A stretch of DNA of 36,956 nt from XYB2-FULL-45-11 sp964360375 (GCA_964360375.1 CAYHWG010000003.1:1-36956), one strand, 5' to 3'; positions 21,566 through 30,296 are shown, numbered from the stretch's first letter. Program-made: numbers and translations. Notes: generated by a model not told the origin, from the letters alone.

Positions 21566-22720
21566 TTAAATTTTTACTCGCTCTAGTTTTGGGTCGAGTA
21601 TGACGAGTTCATACAAATATTCCGTCGTTTCAGCGATATCTTTCCAGTCGTAGTGTTTTGCTACATGAAGACGTGCTTCGTTTCCGACGGCCGCTACATG
21701 TTCCGGAGCTTCGAGCATCATGATGATTTTTTTTGCAAGATCATCTGCATTGCCAACGGAGAATGTGATTCCGTGATCCTTTGTGAGTTCCATATTTTCT
21801 GGAATATCACTTGAGAGCACACATTTTCCATAACTCATCGCCTCAAGCACGGCGATCGGGAGACCTTCGGATTCAGATGGATGCACAATCGCATAGGCAT
21901 GTGCAAACAAGGCATGGAGCGATTCGCCTGTTTGTGTTCCTGTGAGCACAATCGTTGATTCTTTTGCGGAGTGCTTTGTTAATTGTTTTACGTATTCATC
22001 TGTAAACGCACTTCCTCCCACGATCGCTACTTTGAAATGTTTTGTGAGTTCTGGACGTATGATTTTCGCTTTTTTCCACGCCTCTACGAGTACGTGTGCG
22101 CCCTTGTGTTTTACAAGTCGTGCACAGAACATGAGATATTTTTGTGGGAGAAGATCAAACGATTTGAGAAGAGTTTGATCTGCTTCAATCATTGGAATCT
22201 GTGTCCCGTTTGGAATGTATTTTGTGTTGACGCTATAACTCATGCGGCAATACGCTTCAAGCGTTTTTGAAACCGCAATGGTTGCGTCAGGCGCGTGACA
22301 GGCGATTCGTTCACCACATGCGAGCATCATGCGTGCAAACCAGTTCCATTTTTGATGATGGCGATCGATACAGTGAAAGGTGACGATCACTTTTGCATGT
22401 GGGCGAAGTAATTTTGGAAGCCACGCGAGTAAAGCGGGGCCAACGCCATGGATGTGAAACACATCGACGTTTTCACGAGCGGCCGCAATGATCGAGGTAA
22501 ATGTGTTTATGATCGCATCCAAATGTTTTGTTGGAATCGTTGGTGTTTTGATACAACGAACCCCACGATGATTTTTGATCGGCCAAACATACCAGGAACG
22601 ACAATATACGAGGACTTCATGTCCTCGTGCAGCGAGCTCCGCAGAGAGTTCCTCTACGTGCCGTTCGATCCCACCAGCCTTAGCCGGGATCCCTTTTTGT
22701 CCAATCATGGCAATTTTCAT
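21566..22720 (-). CDS. GT4-type glycosyltransferase
   Basis: This 384-aa GT-B enzyme starts MKIAMIGQKGIPAKAGGIERHVEEL, a pattern typical of GT4 enzymes with a GGIERH acceptor loop. Later motifs are YLMFCARLVKHKGAHVLVEA, FKVAIVGGSAF and the donor-binding SESEGLPIAVLEAMSYGKCVLSSD with the E-x7-E pair. The donor and acceptor are unknown; surface polysaccharide synthesis is likely from the neighbours. I place the start at the ATG at 22720; the longer frame (six more codons) begins upstream of the predicted transcription start. It has its own promoter and shares a bidirectional terminator. Confidence 0.92.
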   Translation of the reverse strand: MKIAMIGQKGIPAKAGGIERHVEELSAELAARGHEVLVYCRSWYVWPIKNHRGVRCIKTPTIPTKHLDAIINTFTSIIAAARENVDVFHIHGVGPALLAWLPKLLRPHAKVIVTFHCIDRHHQKWNWFARMMLACGERIACHAPDATIAVSKTLEAYCRMSYSVNTKYIPNGTQIPMIEADQTLLKSFDLLPQKYLMFCARLVKHKGAHVLVEAWKKAKIIRPELTKHFKVAIVGGSAFTDEYVKQLTKHSAKESTIVLTGTQTGESLHALFAHAYAIVHPSESEGLPIAVLEAMSYGKCVLSSDIPENMELTKDHGITFSVGNADDLAKKIIMMLEAPEHVAAVGNEARLHVAKHYDWKDIAETTEYLYELVILDPKLERVKI

Positions 22721-22728
22721 AACGGTGA

Positions 22729-22757
22729 ATTTTGCCACAAAAGGGGCTTTTTGTCAA
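22729..22757 (-). promoter_or_regulatory. Promoter of the 21566-22720 gene
   Basis: On the minus strand TTGACA (22752-22757), a 17-bp spacer, CAAAAT (22729-22734). The start codon follows 8 nt after the -10 box, so the mRNA should be leaderless. Confidence 0.65.
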
Positions 22758-22770
22758 GCCTTAAGATCAA

Positions 22771-22797
22771 AAAAAGCCCTAAAATAGGGCTTTTTGT
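22771..22797 (-). terminator. Terminator of the 27948-22843 operon
   Basis: AAAAAGCCCTA-AAA-TAGGGCTTTTT stem. Read on the minus strand it is followed by seven T, about 45 nt past the end of the DUF11-type gene. Confidence 0.85.
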
Positions 22798-22842
22798 TTA
22801 CTTTAATCCTTGTAAAGAAGGGGACAGGATTGTTGTTTCCCT

Positions 22843-24666
22843 TTATTTCACCACAAAGCTCTTTTTTCCTGCCATTTTGTCTGTTGGTATGGTTGTGGTG
22901 ATGTTTGCGCTTGATGCACTCACAAATGCGCCTGTGAAGGCGTCGGTTCCGGTGAGGCGGATGTTTTTTAGGAGGATTGGGGATGTTCCGATTTGGGACG
23001 TATTCGGTGTGAGTTGAACTTCGAATGCGACGCTAAACAGTTTGTTTTGTGGATTAAGTGTTGGTGGAATACTCGAAACGTTCCAGTGGATTTTTCTTGT
23101 GTCTGGATCAAAGGAGACCCCGTTATCTTCGGAAGATGTTTCGTGTCCTGTGAATGTGACATTTTCGGGAAGAATGCCTTCGATTGATACGGGCGCAATT
23201 GTGTTTGTTGTTCCATCTACGTTCCAGAAAATCCAGTAACTTGTTTTTTGTCCTACGCGCGGCGGAAGTGGACCGCGACCGATTTGATCGCCACTTTGCG
23301 TGACGTATTGTGCAAAAGATTCAAGATGAATTGGGGATGTCAGTTTTTGAATCACGTCAGTGCTTCTTGTTTCAAGAATACGTTTTGGATTTTGTTCGAG
23401 CGAATATTTGGCGCGTGCGTGGGTGGTCACGAGGAGTTCTTGGAATATTTTCAGAGAACTTTGCGGAACCGTGAGACGGACAGGTATGGTGATTGTAATG
23501 TCGCCCTCTTCATTCGGTTTCAAAATTTTTGGAAATACGTTTGTTTTTTGTTTTTCATTGTCGAGAAATGGACTGTCTGATTGGATGTCAAACACGAGTT
23601 TGTCAAGCGTATGTTCCCCGATGTTTTTATAGTGAATCGTAAACGTTGCCTGTGTTCCTGGTTGTAATACAGTTTTTTCGATTTTTTCTTCGAGAAGCAA
23701 TTGGGCCGGCAAGACAGGAATGGATTGTGTGAGTGTGTCTTGTTTGTATCGATCTTCTCCAAAGCTAAATGATGGATGAAAAATAAACACGACAGGATTC
23801 GGAACGTTTCCGAGCAAACCGGTAAACGTGAGTGTTCCGGATGCTCCTGCTTTTATTTTTGGCAAAGCAAATTTATTTTGTGTAAACGGAAACGATGCAT
23901 TGAGGAGTGTAAAACCTTTCGGCCATTCAGGCTCCAATTGAATTTCGGGAAAATCAACGGAACTCGTATTTTTGTAGGTGATTGATCCTGTGACAGGCTG
24001 TCCATTGATGAGTTCATCTGGAAGGGAAAAAGATAACTGCAAGCTGGAACGTTCAGGGGAAAATGTGTAAGACGATTTTTTTACACCAACGATAGGCATT
24101 TTGGTGCCGTGGACAAAAGACAGGGAACTTTGAAAGGATTGTTTTCCGTGAACATCACCAAACATGACGCCTTTTATGTGTATTGTTCCCGTGCCGCCGA
24201 TCGGAATCTCGCCAAGATCGAGCGTTTGTTCAGAAACCATTTTTTCATTGACCGTGATCGATTGTAAGAGAAAGTGATTGGGAAATTTGAGATTGAGTTT
24301 TGCTTCACGTAATGGTTCTTTTGTTCCGTTTCGATACTGCAAGACAAGTGTAGATTGATCACCTGTGATAATTGCTCTCGGAGCAACGGTTGCAGAAAAA
24401 AAGATGTTGTCTTCAAAATTTTTATGTGGAAAGAAAAACAGCGTGATGGCAAAGCCTAAAAGCGTGATGACAATTCCTGTCAAAATTGAATCAAACGCAA
24501 AGATTGATCGTGCAAATTTGTATTTATTGTTGTAGCGTCGATGAAACCATGTGCGAAACGGAAACAAAATCATCCGTCCTGGGTGAAGGGAAAGACAAAC
24601 AGCTCGTCCAATAACAGAATGTGGACGATCGACTGAATTGCAGCTGATGCCGTGTTTGGACGTCAT
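22843..24666 (-). CDS. Membrane-anchored surface protein with DUF11/CARDB-like repeats
   Basis: This 607-aa protein has a basic cytoplasmic N-terminus of about 57 residues, one transmembrane helix (about 58-79), and a large extracytoplasmic part. That part is made of four or more Ig-like beta domains with features of the DUF11/CARDB type: STLVLQYRNGTKEPL, GSITYKNTSSVDFPE, TQATFTIHYKNIGEHTLDKLVFDI, TSYWIFWNVDGTTNTIAPVSIEGILPENVTFTG. These domains typically form stalks or adhesins. I start at 24666 because the 11 upstream codons are encoded by a family C repeat. It is the last gene of a minus-strand operon. Confidence 0.8.
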   Translation of the reverse strand: MTSKHGISCNSVDRPHSVIGRAVCLSLHPGRMILFPFRTWFHRRYNNKYKFARSIFAFDSILTGIVITLLGFAITLFFFPHKNFEDNIFFSATVAPRAIITGDQSTLVLQYRNGTKEPLREAKLNLKFPNHFLLQSITVNEKMVSEQTLDLGEIPIGGTGTIHIKGVMFGDVHGKQSFQSSLSFVHGTKMPIVGVKKSSYTFSPERSSLQLSFSLPDELINGQPVTGSITYKNTSSVDFPEIQLEPEWPKGFTLLNASFPFTQNKFALPKIKAGASGTLTFTGLLGNVPNPVVFIFHPSFSFGEDRYKQDTLTQSIPVLPAQLLLEEKIEKTVLQPGTQATFTIHYKNIGEHTLDKLVFDIQSDSPFLDNEKQKTNVFPKILKPNEEGDITITIPVRLTVPQSSLKIFQELLVTTHARAKYSLEQNPKRILETRSTDVIQKLTSPIHLESFAQYVTQSGDQIGRGPLPPRVGQKTSYWIFWNVDGTTNTIAPVSIEGILPENVTFTGHETSSEDNGVSFDPDTRKIHWNVSSIPPTLNPQNKLFSVAFEVQLTPNTSQIGTSPILLKNIRLTGTDAFTGAFVSASSANITTTIPTDKMAGKKSFVVK

Positions 24667-24671
24667 ATTTT

Positions 24672-24732
24672 TTATTGCTTGAGCCTGTCGAAAGCCCATT
24701 TAAAGTAGTCTCTCGACAAGCTCGAGAAATAA
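24672..24732. repeat. Family C inverted repeat within an operon
   Basis: TTGCTTGAGCCTGTCGAAAG and CTCTCGACAAGCTCGAG form inverted arms between two minus-strand genes. Related sequences lie at 18112-18190 and on both sides of the assembly gap. It could act as an intercistronic RNA hairpin. Confidence 0.65.
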
Positions 24733-24745
24733 TTCATTCGATTTT

Positions 24746-26749
24746 TTATCTCACGCTACTTAGTGTAAACACATCTGTCGAGAGGGAGATAATTTCTGCT
24801 TTGCCATCACCGTCAATATCCGTTGCGGCAATTTTTACGCCGTTTTTTTGTTTTTTATCACCGGCAAAGAAATGTGATTTTACTTTACCATTTCGATCAA
24901 AGACGCGCACTTCAGGGGAGCCACCCGCGCCCATTCCAGCAACAATCTCGTCGACACCATCCCCATCAATATCGCCACTTGCAAGTGTGACACCGCCGCG
25001 GAATTTTTTATCAAACGCAAAGAATCCTGGATTGATGAGTTTGCCAACTTTGTTGAACATGCGAATATGTGGCCCGCCAAGAGCGGCCGCGCCGACGATG
25101 ATTTCTTTTGTTCCATCACCGTTCAGATCACCGAGCGCAACGTTTGCGCCACCACGAAAGGATTTATCGAACGCAAAGAATCCTGGATTAATGAGCGTTC
25201 CTTTTGTGTTAAAAATGCGGATTTGTGAACTCGCACCGTTTAATGTTCCCGTCACGATTTCAAATGATCCGTCGTTTTCTATGTCACCAACGGCAATATT
25301 CACTCCTTTGTCATACGCTTCGGTGTACGGGGCGAACGACGCATGCAGATTTCCGTAGGCATCAAACACGCGCACGAATGTTTTGTCGGCCATAATTGTG
25401 TCGCGTTTTCCATCACGATCATAATCGACGTGGACAATTTGAACCCCGCCACGAAACGCGCTGTCGTAGGCAAAAAACCCGTTTCGTTTGGTGGTTCCGT
25501 TTCCAGAAAAAATACGTGCGAACGCTCCGTTACGAAATGTTGTATCGATGATTTCATCGATCGGCCGAAGCAAAATGATGCCGTCGCGTGAGGCTAGCGT
25601 GACCTCTGAGACGATCGATCCGTCGTTTATCGTTGGGTCTTGCGTTCCACGCAGTTTTTCAAAATCGCCGTTTAAGGAGATTGTCTGTTCATCTTTTGTT
25701 GCGTTTACGAGGACACGGCCTCGTTCGAATTGGCGTTCCAAAATTTTTTCTGTGACGAGGTCGTGTGTGATCGTACTTTTTGCGAGTCCAAGCGATGCGT
25801 TGTATTCATCGTACGTCCAAACTTGTGCATGGTCCGTTGTGCCGAAATCGAAACTGAAATATCCGTTTCCAAGCAATGTTGTGGTGAGGCCGAAGCGAAC
25901 GCTTTTAAAATCGTTTTGTGTCCCTGTGTCTTTGGTGTTGACGTTCACAATGTTGATCGGAGGGAAGCCTACAGACGATTCTTCCTTGAGATAATCACGC
26001 GTCATGTTTTTCCATTCTGCGAGTGTGTCGTTTGAAGAGGGGAACGTTTCGTACATGCGACCGTTCACATACGGCGAAAATGCGCGGTTTGAACTCCCGT
26101 TTGTGATCATAATTGCGTCGTTTCCGATTAGCGCACGTGTTTTTTGAAAAAGGGACGTGTAGTTTTGTGCCCAAAGCGCATCTGCTTCGGCGATCGTGTC
26201 TGTCACATGATCGCGGTTCACGTCCGTTGGTCCTACCCAACTGATAGAATCTTGGACTTCATCATAAAACACCCCATCCCAAAGACCCGTCGACAGAACA
26301 TCATTTTTGACGTGTTCGGCAAGATATTGGTTCCAGTCGGTGTTTAGATTAAGGGCTCGGGTGTTTGGCCAAACCGAACGTTGATTTCCGTTTGCATCCG
26401 TAAGCCACCACTCTGGTTTGATGTGTGGGTACATGGATTGATGAAGCGGATCCGTCCAAAATTTATCATTCCAACTTACGGTTGCAACGTACGCGAGAAG
26501 AATGATTTTTGGATTGAGTTTACGGATTTTTTGAAAAAAAGGAACGTTATAGACTTGGTTTTCTTCCGGGAGAACAAGGATGTCGAATTTTGAAAGCTCT
26601 TCCGTATGAGAATCTAAAACCGGACCGCCCATCAAATAGATGTTGGCGGTTTTCACAAAATCGTTTTTGTTTGTTTTTGCAAAAGCGTCGTGTGGGAAGA
26701 TCGAGACAACCGTTGCAGCAACAAGCAGAATGAGGAAAAGACGCTTCAT
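24746..26749 (-). CDS. Secreted GHL15-like putative glycoside hydrolase with FG-GAP repeat tail
   Basis: This 667-aa protein has a signal peptide (cleavage after DAFA, residue 24). Residues about 35-330 form a TIM-barrel-like domain similar to the hypothetical glycoside hydrolase family GHL15: ILLAYVATVSWND, WDGVFYDEVQDSISW (likely active-site Asp/Glu at 163-164), IMITNGSSNRAF and GNGYFSFDFGTTDHAQ. From about 415 on there are five FG-GAP-type blades of about 50 residues (GFFAFDKKFRGGV, GDIDGDGVDEIVAG, GGSPEVRVF), each with a Ca-binding-like DxDGDG loop. The same blades tail the subtilase at 34814. It begins 7 nt after the methyltransferase gene. Confidence 0.85.
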   Translation of the reverse strand: MKRLFLILLVAATVVSIFPHDAFAKTNKNDFVKTANIYLMGGPVLDSHTEELSKFDILVLPEENQVYNVPFFQKIRKLNPKIILLAYVATVSWNDKFWTDPLHQSMYPHIKPEWWLTDANGNQRSVWPNTRALNLNTDWNQYLAEHVKNDVLSTGLWDGVFYDEVQDSISWVGPTDVNRDHVTDTIAEADALWAQNYTSLFQKTRALIGNDAIMITNGSSNRAFSPYVNGRMYETFPSSNDTLAEWKNMTRDYLKEESSVGFPPINIVNVNTKDTGTQNDFKSVRFGLTTTLLGNGYFSFDFGTTDHAQVWTYDEYNASLGLAKSTITHDLVTEKILERQFERGRVLVNATKDEQTISLNGDFEKLRGTQDPTINDGSIVSEVTLASRDGIILLRPIDEIIDTTFRNGAFARIFSGNGTTKRNGFFAYDSAFRGGVQIVHVDYDRDGKRDTIMADKTFVRVFDAYGNLHASFAPYTEAYDKGVNIAVGDIENDGSFEIVTGTLNGASSQIRIFNTKGTLINPGFFAFDKSFRGGANVALGDLNGDGTKEIIVGAAALGGPHIRMFNKVGKLINPGFFAFDKKFRGGVTLASGDIDGDGVDEIVAGMGAGGSPEVRVFDRNGKVKSHFFAGDKKQKNGVKIAATDIDGDGKAEIISLSTDVFTLSSVR

Positions 26750-26756
26750 AGGTAAA

Positions 26757-27674
26757 TTATTTTTTTGTTGCGCGAATCAGAATCGTCAAAACATCCATCT
26801 TGGCATTTTCTTCACGAAATTTTGGTGCGAGGGTTGGTTGAATTGTTTGTGTGTACGTTTTTTCAAGTTGTTGAAGAGGCAGTATCTCGATTCGATCCCA
26901 ACCGTTTTGCTCGAGGATTTTTTGAAAATCATGTGGGCGCAGTCGATTGGGAATGCCGGAATAATGCAAGAGGTGATACAGAAAATCTGAATAGCGATAA
27001 ATGTTTAACGGATCCCGCGAACGTACAGCACTTGTATGTGTCATTAAATCGACTTCAGCAATCAAGACTCCGCCGGATTTCACGACCGTACTCAATTGTT
27101 CGATCGTTCGATTTACATCCGAAAAATGTTCGAATGCAGCCTGACTCACGACGATATCGATTGAATCACGTTTGAGCGCGGTCGCAATGTTGAACGTTGG
27201 ATCAACGAGATAGCAAATGCGATCGTCATTTCCTGAAAGTGTTTTTTCGAGTTGGTTTTTTAATTCCGTTTTGTTTGTGAGGGTCTTTACGAGTTCGTTA
27301 TAAAAAATGGCGGGGGTTTGGTCGATCAGTCGGTTTGCATCAATCGTGATGTATTGTCGCGCTCCTTGATCTAGTAAAAAAAAAGCGGGTCCGAGATCTG
27401 CTCCGGGTCCAAGCTCAAGCACGACTTTATCGTCGATCGTTTGACCTGTATAATCATGCAATGCATCGAGCCAGTTTGTGACGACTTGTTTATCGTACGC
27501 GATCGCTCGTTCATGCTCTGTTGGGGCAAACGGACGAGGTTCCCGATATCCGCGGATCGCATATCTGATCTTATTGAGACACAAAACGCCAAAACCTAAA
27601 AAATAAAAAAAGAGATGGTTTGGTTTTTGAGGAGTAATGATTTGTTTTTGAAACATACGTTTATTCACGATCAT
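26757..27674 (-). CDS. SAM-dependent methyltransferase
   Basis: This protein of up to 305 aa has a Rossmann-type class I methyltransferase core: motif I VVLELGPGADLGP (about 84-96), the acidic strand ITIDANRL, DIVVSQAAFEHFSD (motif IV region) and KSGGVLIAEVDL (motif V). The HFSDVNRTIEQLSTVVKSGG stretch is typical of Methyltransf_11-like small-molecule or glycan methylases. The N-terminus is hydrophobic (about 19-36) and may associate with the membrane. The first ATG overlaps the HTH gene by 14 nt; an ATG at 27656 avoids this and is equally good. The operon context suggests modification of a surface glycan. Confidence 0.85.
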   Translation of the reverse strand: MIVNKRMFQKQIITPQKPNHLFFYFLGFGVLCLNKIRYAIRGYREPRPFAPTEHERAIAYDKQVVTNWLDALHDYTGQTIDDKVVLELGPGADLGPAFFLLDQGARQYITIDANRLIDQTPAIFYNELVKTLTNKTELKNQLEKTLSGNDDRICYLVDPTFNIATALKRDSIDIVVSQAAFEHFSDVNRTIEQLSTVVKSGGVLIAEVDLMTHTSAVRSRDPLNIYRYSDFLYHLLHYSGIPNRLRPHDFQKILEQNGWDRIEILPLQQLEKTYTQTIQPTLAPKFREENAKMDVLTILIRATKK

Positions 27675-27948
27675 TGTTCATCTCGAGTGTTTGGGGATTT
27701 GGGGAGAAAAGTTTGTTGCGCACTTTCCATTGGTCAACGTATTGACCCATGCCAATTTTATCCCGTTTGTTGCGAACCGTTGTTGTTCGTTGTGACCATC
27801 GGAGCAAAGATTCAAAATTGATTTTGTAACGTCCTTGAACCACAATGTAGGTCACTTCCTGAAGAGTGATCGCGCGACGGATAGTGCGTTGACTGACCCC
27901 GAAGAGCTTTGACGCTTCAGAGACAGAAAGGCGGATGATTGGTTGCAT
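27661..27948 (-). CDS. Small helix-turn-helix DNA-binding protein (HTH_17/excisionase-like)
   Basis: This 95-aa protein has LSVSEASKLFGVSQRTIRRAI (residues 7-27), a MerR/excisionase-type helix-turn-helix, followed by the two-strand wing VTYIVVQGRYKINFESLLRW typical of this class. The rest is basic and contains no second domain. It heads the minus-strand operon with the methyltransferase and surface genes, so it may regulate that operon. A 7-bp inverted repeat in its own leader (27959-27988) is a candidate binding site. Confidence 0.8.
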   Translation of the reverse strand: MQPIIRLSVSEASKLFGVSQRTIRRAITLQEVTYIVVQGRYKINFESLLRWSQRTTTVRNKRDKIGMGQYVDQWKVRNKLFSPNPQTLEMNNDRE

Positions 27949-27958
27949 AGCAGTGGAA

Positions 27959-27988
27959 TGTGGACTGTGAATAACTTATTTGTCCACA
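27959..27988. promoter_or_regulatory. Inverted repeat in the HTH gene leader, candidate operator
   Basis: TGTGGAC (27959-27965) and GTCCACA (27982-27988) with a 16-bp spacer that includes GTGAATAA. It spans the predicted transcription start region and the leader, which suits autoregulation. A TTATTCACA segment resembles a single DnaA box, not enough to call an origin. Confidence 0.4.
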
Positions 27989-27990
27989 AC

Positions 27991-28018
27991 AGTGTAGCAA
28001 AAAAATGGATTTTGTCAA
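27991..28018 (-). promoter_or_regulatory. Promoter of the 27948-22843 operon
   Basis: On the minus strand TTGACA (28013-28018), a 16-bp spacer, TACACT (27991-27996). The leader is about 36 nt. Confidence 0.65.
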
Positions 28019-28119
28019 TTTTTTTGAGTCGAAGTCTTGATTTTTCTCTCATTTTAGCGTATCATCGTTTCAATCTATGAACCCATAGCGAGTTTCTTTC
28101 TTTATTCCCTGAGCGAGGA

Positions 28120-28174
28120 GTCATCGACGAGTCGAAGGGTACACTTTACAGGCCTTCGACAAGCTCAGGCAATA
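28120..28174. repeat. 55-nt sequence repeated on both sides of the gap, left copy
   Basis: The segment starts GTCATCGACGAGTCGAAGGG and ends GACAAGCTCAGGCAATA, ending exactly at the first N. It contains the inverted arms GTCGAAGG and CCTTCGAC and joins family A-like and family C-like motifs. The identical 55 nt resume directly after the gap. Confidence 0.9.
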
Positions 28175-28274
28175 NNNNNNNNNNNNNNNNNNNNNNNNNN
28201 NNNNNNNNNNNNNNNNNNNNNNNNNNNNNNNNNNNNNNNNNNNNNNNNNNNNNNNNNNNNNNNNNNNNNNNNNN
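28175..28274. other. Assembly gap of 100 N
   Basis: Exactly 100 N, the usual placeholder for unknown gap size, bounded by identical 55-nt sequences. The true gap may be zero or negative. Confidence 0.99.
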
Positions 28275-28329
28275 GTCATCGACGAGTCGAAGGGTACACT
28301 TTACAGGCCTTCGACAAGCTCAGGCAATA
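28275..28329. repeat. 55-nt sequence repeated on both sides of the gap, right copy
   Basis: Identical to 28120-28174 over all 55 nt and starts at the first base after the N run. The following 28330-28459 is AT-rich and holds a AAATTTGCT...AGCAAATTT hairpin (28344-28369) and a GGAAACC motif (about 28398-28404). Confidence 0.9.
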
Positions 28330-28459
28330 AGAGAAGCTAAGAAAAATTTGCTCAATATTTAGCAAATTTTATTACTGAAATAAGTATTAAGTTTAAGGAA
28401 ACCAAGATTGAGTTCTATTAAGGTTCTGTAATGTAATTTTTTAAAAGACTACCTAGAGT

Positions 28460-29020
28460 GTGCACAAAACAGTTGAACAATTTCATTTATTTCGCGTTCG
28501 AGCGTTTCAGGATCACAAATCCTTTGAAAAAATGCTAAACGAGATCGCTCCGCGTATTCTTGGTTTAATGAAACTGAAGCTTCCTCGGATGCAGGATGCG
28601 GAGGATGCTTATTCGGAAACATGTCTTCGATTGTGGAATTATTCCACACAGACAAAAATCGATTCGTTTCCAGCGGTTGCCTTCACGATCGCCCGATCCG
28701 TGATCGCGGAGTTCTATCGAACAAGAAATCGAAAGGTACGAGAAGCGTCATTTGATGAAACGTACATAGAAGGTTACAGCTCAACAAAATTTGAAAAAGA
28801 AACGATCGACAAGATTGACGCCGGTTTTCTCAAGTCTGTTATCGAGGAATTACAGGAAGATGAGGCACAAGTCTTGCTCATGCGATACAACGATCAGTTG
28901 AGCATGAAAGAAATCGCTGAGGCGATTGGGAAATCAGAAAACGCGACAACGGTGATGGTTCATCGGGTGGTCAATAAATTACGAAAAATCACAAACGAGA
29001 AATTCGGCAATGCATCATAA
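28460..29020 (+). CDS. ECF-type RNA polymerase sigma factor
   Basis: This 186-aa protein has sigma region 2 at about 20-80 (FEKMLNEIAPRILGLMKLKLPRMQDAEDAYSETCLRLW, with the DAED...ET-LRLW core) and region 4 at about 125-180 (LQEDEAQVLLMRYNDQLSMKEIAEAIGKSENATTVMVHRVVNKLRK). No region 3 is present, so it is an ECF (group IV) factor. It would direct polymerase to a small regulon. The start is the GTG at 28460; no strong Shine-Dalgarno site is seen. A GGAAACC about 55 nt upstream could be an ECF-type -35 for self-control. The neighbouring membrane protein is its likely anti-sigma. Confidence 0.9.
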   Translation: MHKTVEQFHLFRVRAFQDHKSFEKMLNEIAPRILGLMKLKLPRMQDAEDAYSETCLRLWNYSTQTKIDSFPAVAFTIARSVIAEFYRTRNRKVREASFDETYIEGYSSTKFEKETIDKIDAGFLKSVIEELQEDEAQVLLMRYNDQLSMKEIAEAIGKSENATTVMVHRVVNKLRKITNEKFGNAS

Positions 29021-29044
29021 ATGAATCCATGAGTCGAGTTTCTC

Positions 29045-29152
29045 TGTCATTCCGACCGACGAGTCATCGAGGAGCGGAGGAATCTCTTGAGGCAATGGGG
29101 ATATGAAACGAGAGATCCCTCGGCTTCGGTCGAACCTTCGCTCGGGATGACA
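29045..29152. repeat. TGTCATTCCGA-type palindromic repeat (family E)
   Basis: Arms TGTCATTCCGACCGACGAG...GAGGAATCTC and GAGATCCCTCGG...CTCGGGATGACA make a 108-nt inverted repeat between the sigma and DUF5667-type genes. Confidence 0.7.
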
Positions 29153-29188
29153 CTTTAAAGACAATAGTATTTCTTAGATCAGGGAAGA

Positions 29189-29194
29189 TATAAA
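29189..29194 (+). promoter_or_regulatory. -10 box of the 29205 gene
   Basis: TATAAA ends 10 nt before the ATG at 29205, giving an almost leaderless transcript. No clear -35. Confidence 0.45.
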
Positions 29195-29204
29195 ATAACT
29201 CACA

Positions 29205-30116
29205 ATGAGTTTTATGAAATTTCAAGACGACGACATTAAACAACTTTTTGCGAAAATGAAAAATGATCCGGCTTTTGGCGGAGATTTTGATGTGCAAAAA
29301 AATTGGAATAACGTCGCGGATTATTGCGGGTTTCCAAAAGACACGTCTCACATAAAACATACTTGGCGTGATTGGCTCGAGTTTTACATCTGGGAGTTCT
29401 CACATCAGATGTTCAAACCGGTTGCCGGGATGGCTGTATTTGGTCTCTTGTTTATTGGTGGATGGGTCGGAGTGGTCAATGCATCACTTGGCTCTCTCCC
29501 TGGAGATCGCTTGTATAGTGTCAAAACGGGAATGGAAAAGGTTCAGCTTGCTCTTGCGACATCCAGTTCACAACGAGCACAACTGAAAACAGAATTTACG
29601 AGTCGAAGATTGGATGAGATGGTCGCCCTTGCTGCCGCCTCAAATCAAACGGATGTCACGGCTCTTGCTCTTGCGCTTGATCGCGCAAAACAAGATGTTT
29701 CAGACATGAAAGATGAACTCTCCGAAAATCAAACAGATGTGCAGGTGACAGAGCTTGCAAAAGCGGTTGGACGTAAAGCAGATGTTTACACAACCACCAT
29801 CACTTCGTCAGCACCATCGCTTTCAAAAGACGTGCAGAAAAAAGTGAAAGAGGTCAAAGAAATCATTACCGAAACAAAAGAGCAAGCCGTTGAAGTGATG
29901 ATAACCGCGCATGAACGCGTTCAAACTGCGGATAACACACACGAACTCGCGCTCACATTTGAAAAAGCGTTTGCGCATGCGAGCGCCATCGCAACCGAAG
30001 CCGAAAAAATAAAATTGAAACTCGCCACAGAGCTACAAAAACAAAACGCCTATCGTCGAGCGTTTCAGATTTTAAAAGAAATTGAATTGGCGCACACAGT
30101 CGTCGTCGCAGAATAA
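29205..30116 (+). CDS. DUF5667-type membrane protein, probable anti-sigma factor
   Basis: This 303-aa protein has a soluble N-terminal part (1-71) rich in charged residues, one transmembrane helix at about 72-92, and then the DUF5667 signature SLPGDRLYSVKTGMEKVQLALATSS (about 97-121). A long helical extracytoplasmic part with coiled-coil character follows. DUF5667 proteins often sit beside ECF sigma factors in CPR and actinobacterial genomes, and the N-terminus is placed to bind the sigma factor in the cytoplasm. No zinc-binding HxxxCxxC motif is present. Role inferred from context. Confidence 0.8.
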   Translation: MSFMKFQDDDIKQLFAKMKNDPAFGGDFDVQKNWNNVADYCGFPKDTSHIKHTWRDWLEFYIWEFSHQMFKPVAGMAVFGLLFIGGWVGVVNASLGSLPGDRLYSVKTGMEKVQLALATSSSQRAQLKTEFTSRRLDEMVALAAASNQTDVTALALALDRAKQDVSDMKDELSENQTDVQVTELAKAVGRKADVYTTTITSSAPSLSKDVQKKVKEVKEIITETKEQAVEVMITAHERVQTADNTHELALTFEKAFAHASAIATEAEKIKLKLATELQKQNAYRRAFQILKEIELAHTVVVAE

Positions 30117-30127
30117 AATACAAATTG

Positions 30128-30217
30128 TGTCATTGCGAGAAGGAGTCATCGACGACGAAGCAATCTTTTTTCCGGAAATACAAGGATTGCTTCGTCGTAT
30201 AACTCCTCGCAATGACA
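30128..30217. repeat. Family A hairpin, solo copy
   Basis: TGTCATTGCGAG...GACGAAGCAATC and GATTGCTTCGTCGT...CCTCGCAATGACA. The loop carries TTCCGGAAATACAAG and lies in the opposite orientation to the copies at 5083 and 34653. Confidence 0.85.
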
Positions 30218-30296
30218 TAAAGATGAGTTTTACAATTGGCTCTAATCAAGAATTGACTGATGCCGAAGAACGGTAGATCTGTAGTCGAATGAAATA

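Noticed and set aside
27959..28020. Possible replication origin (TTATTCACA DnaA-box-like sequence in an AT-rich stretch)
   Set aside because: There is only one near-match box, with no cluster and no dnaA or dnaN nearby.
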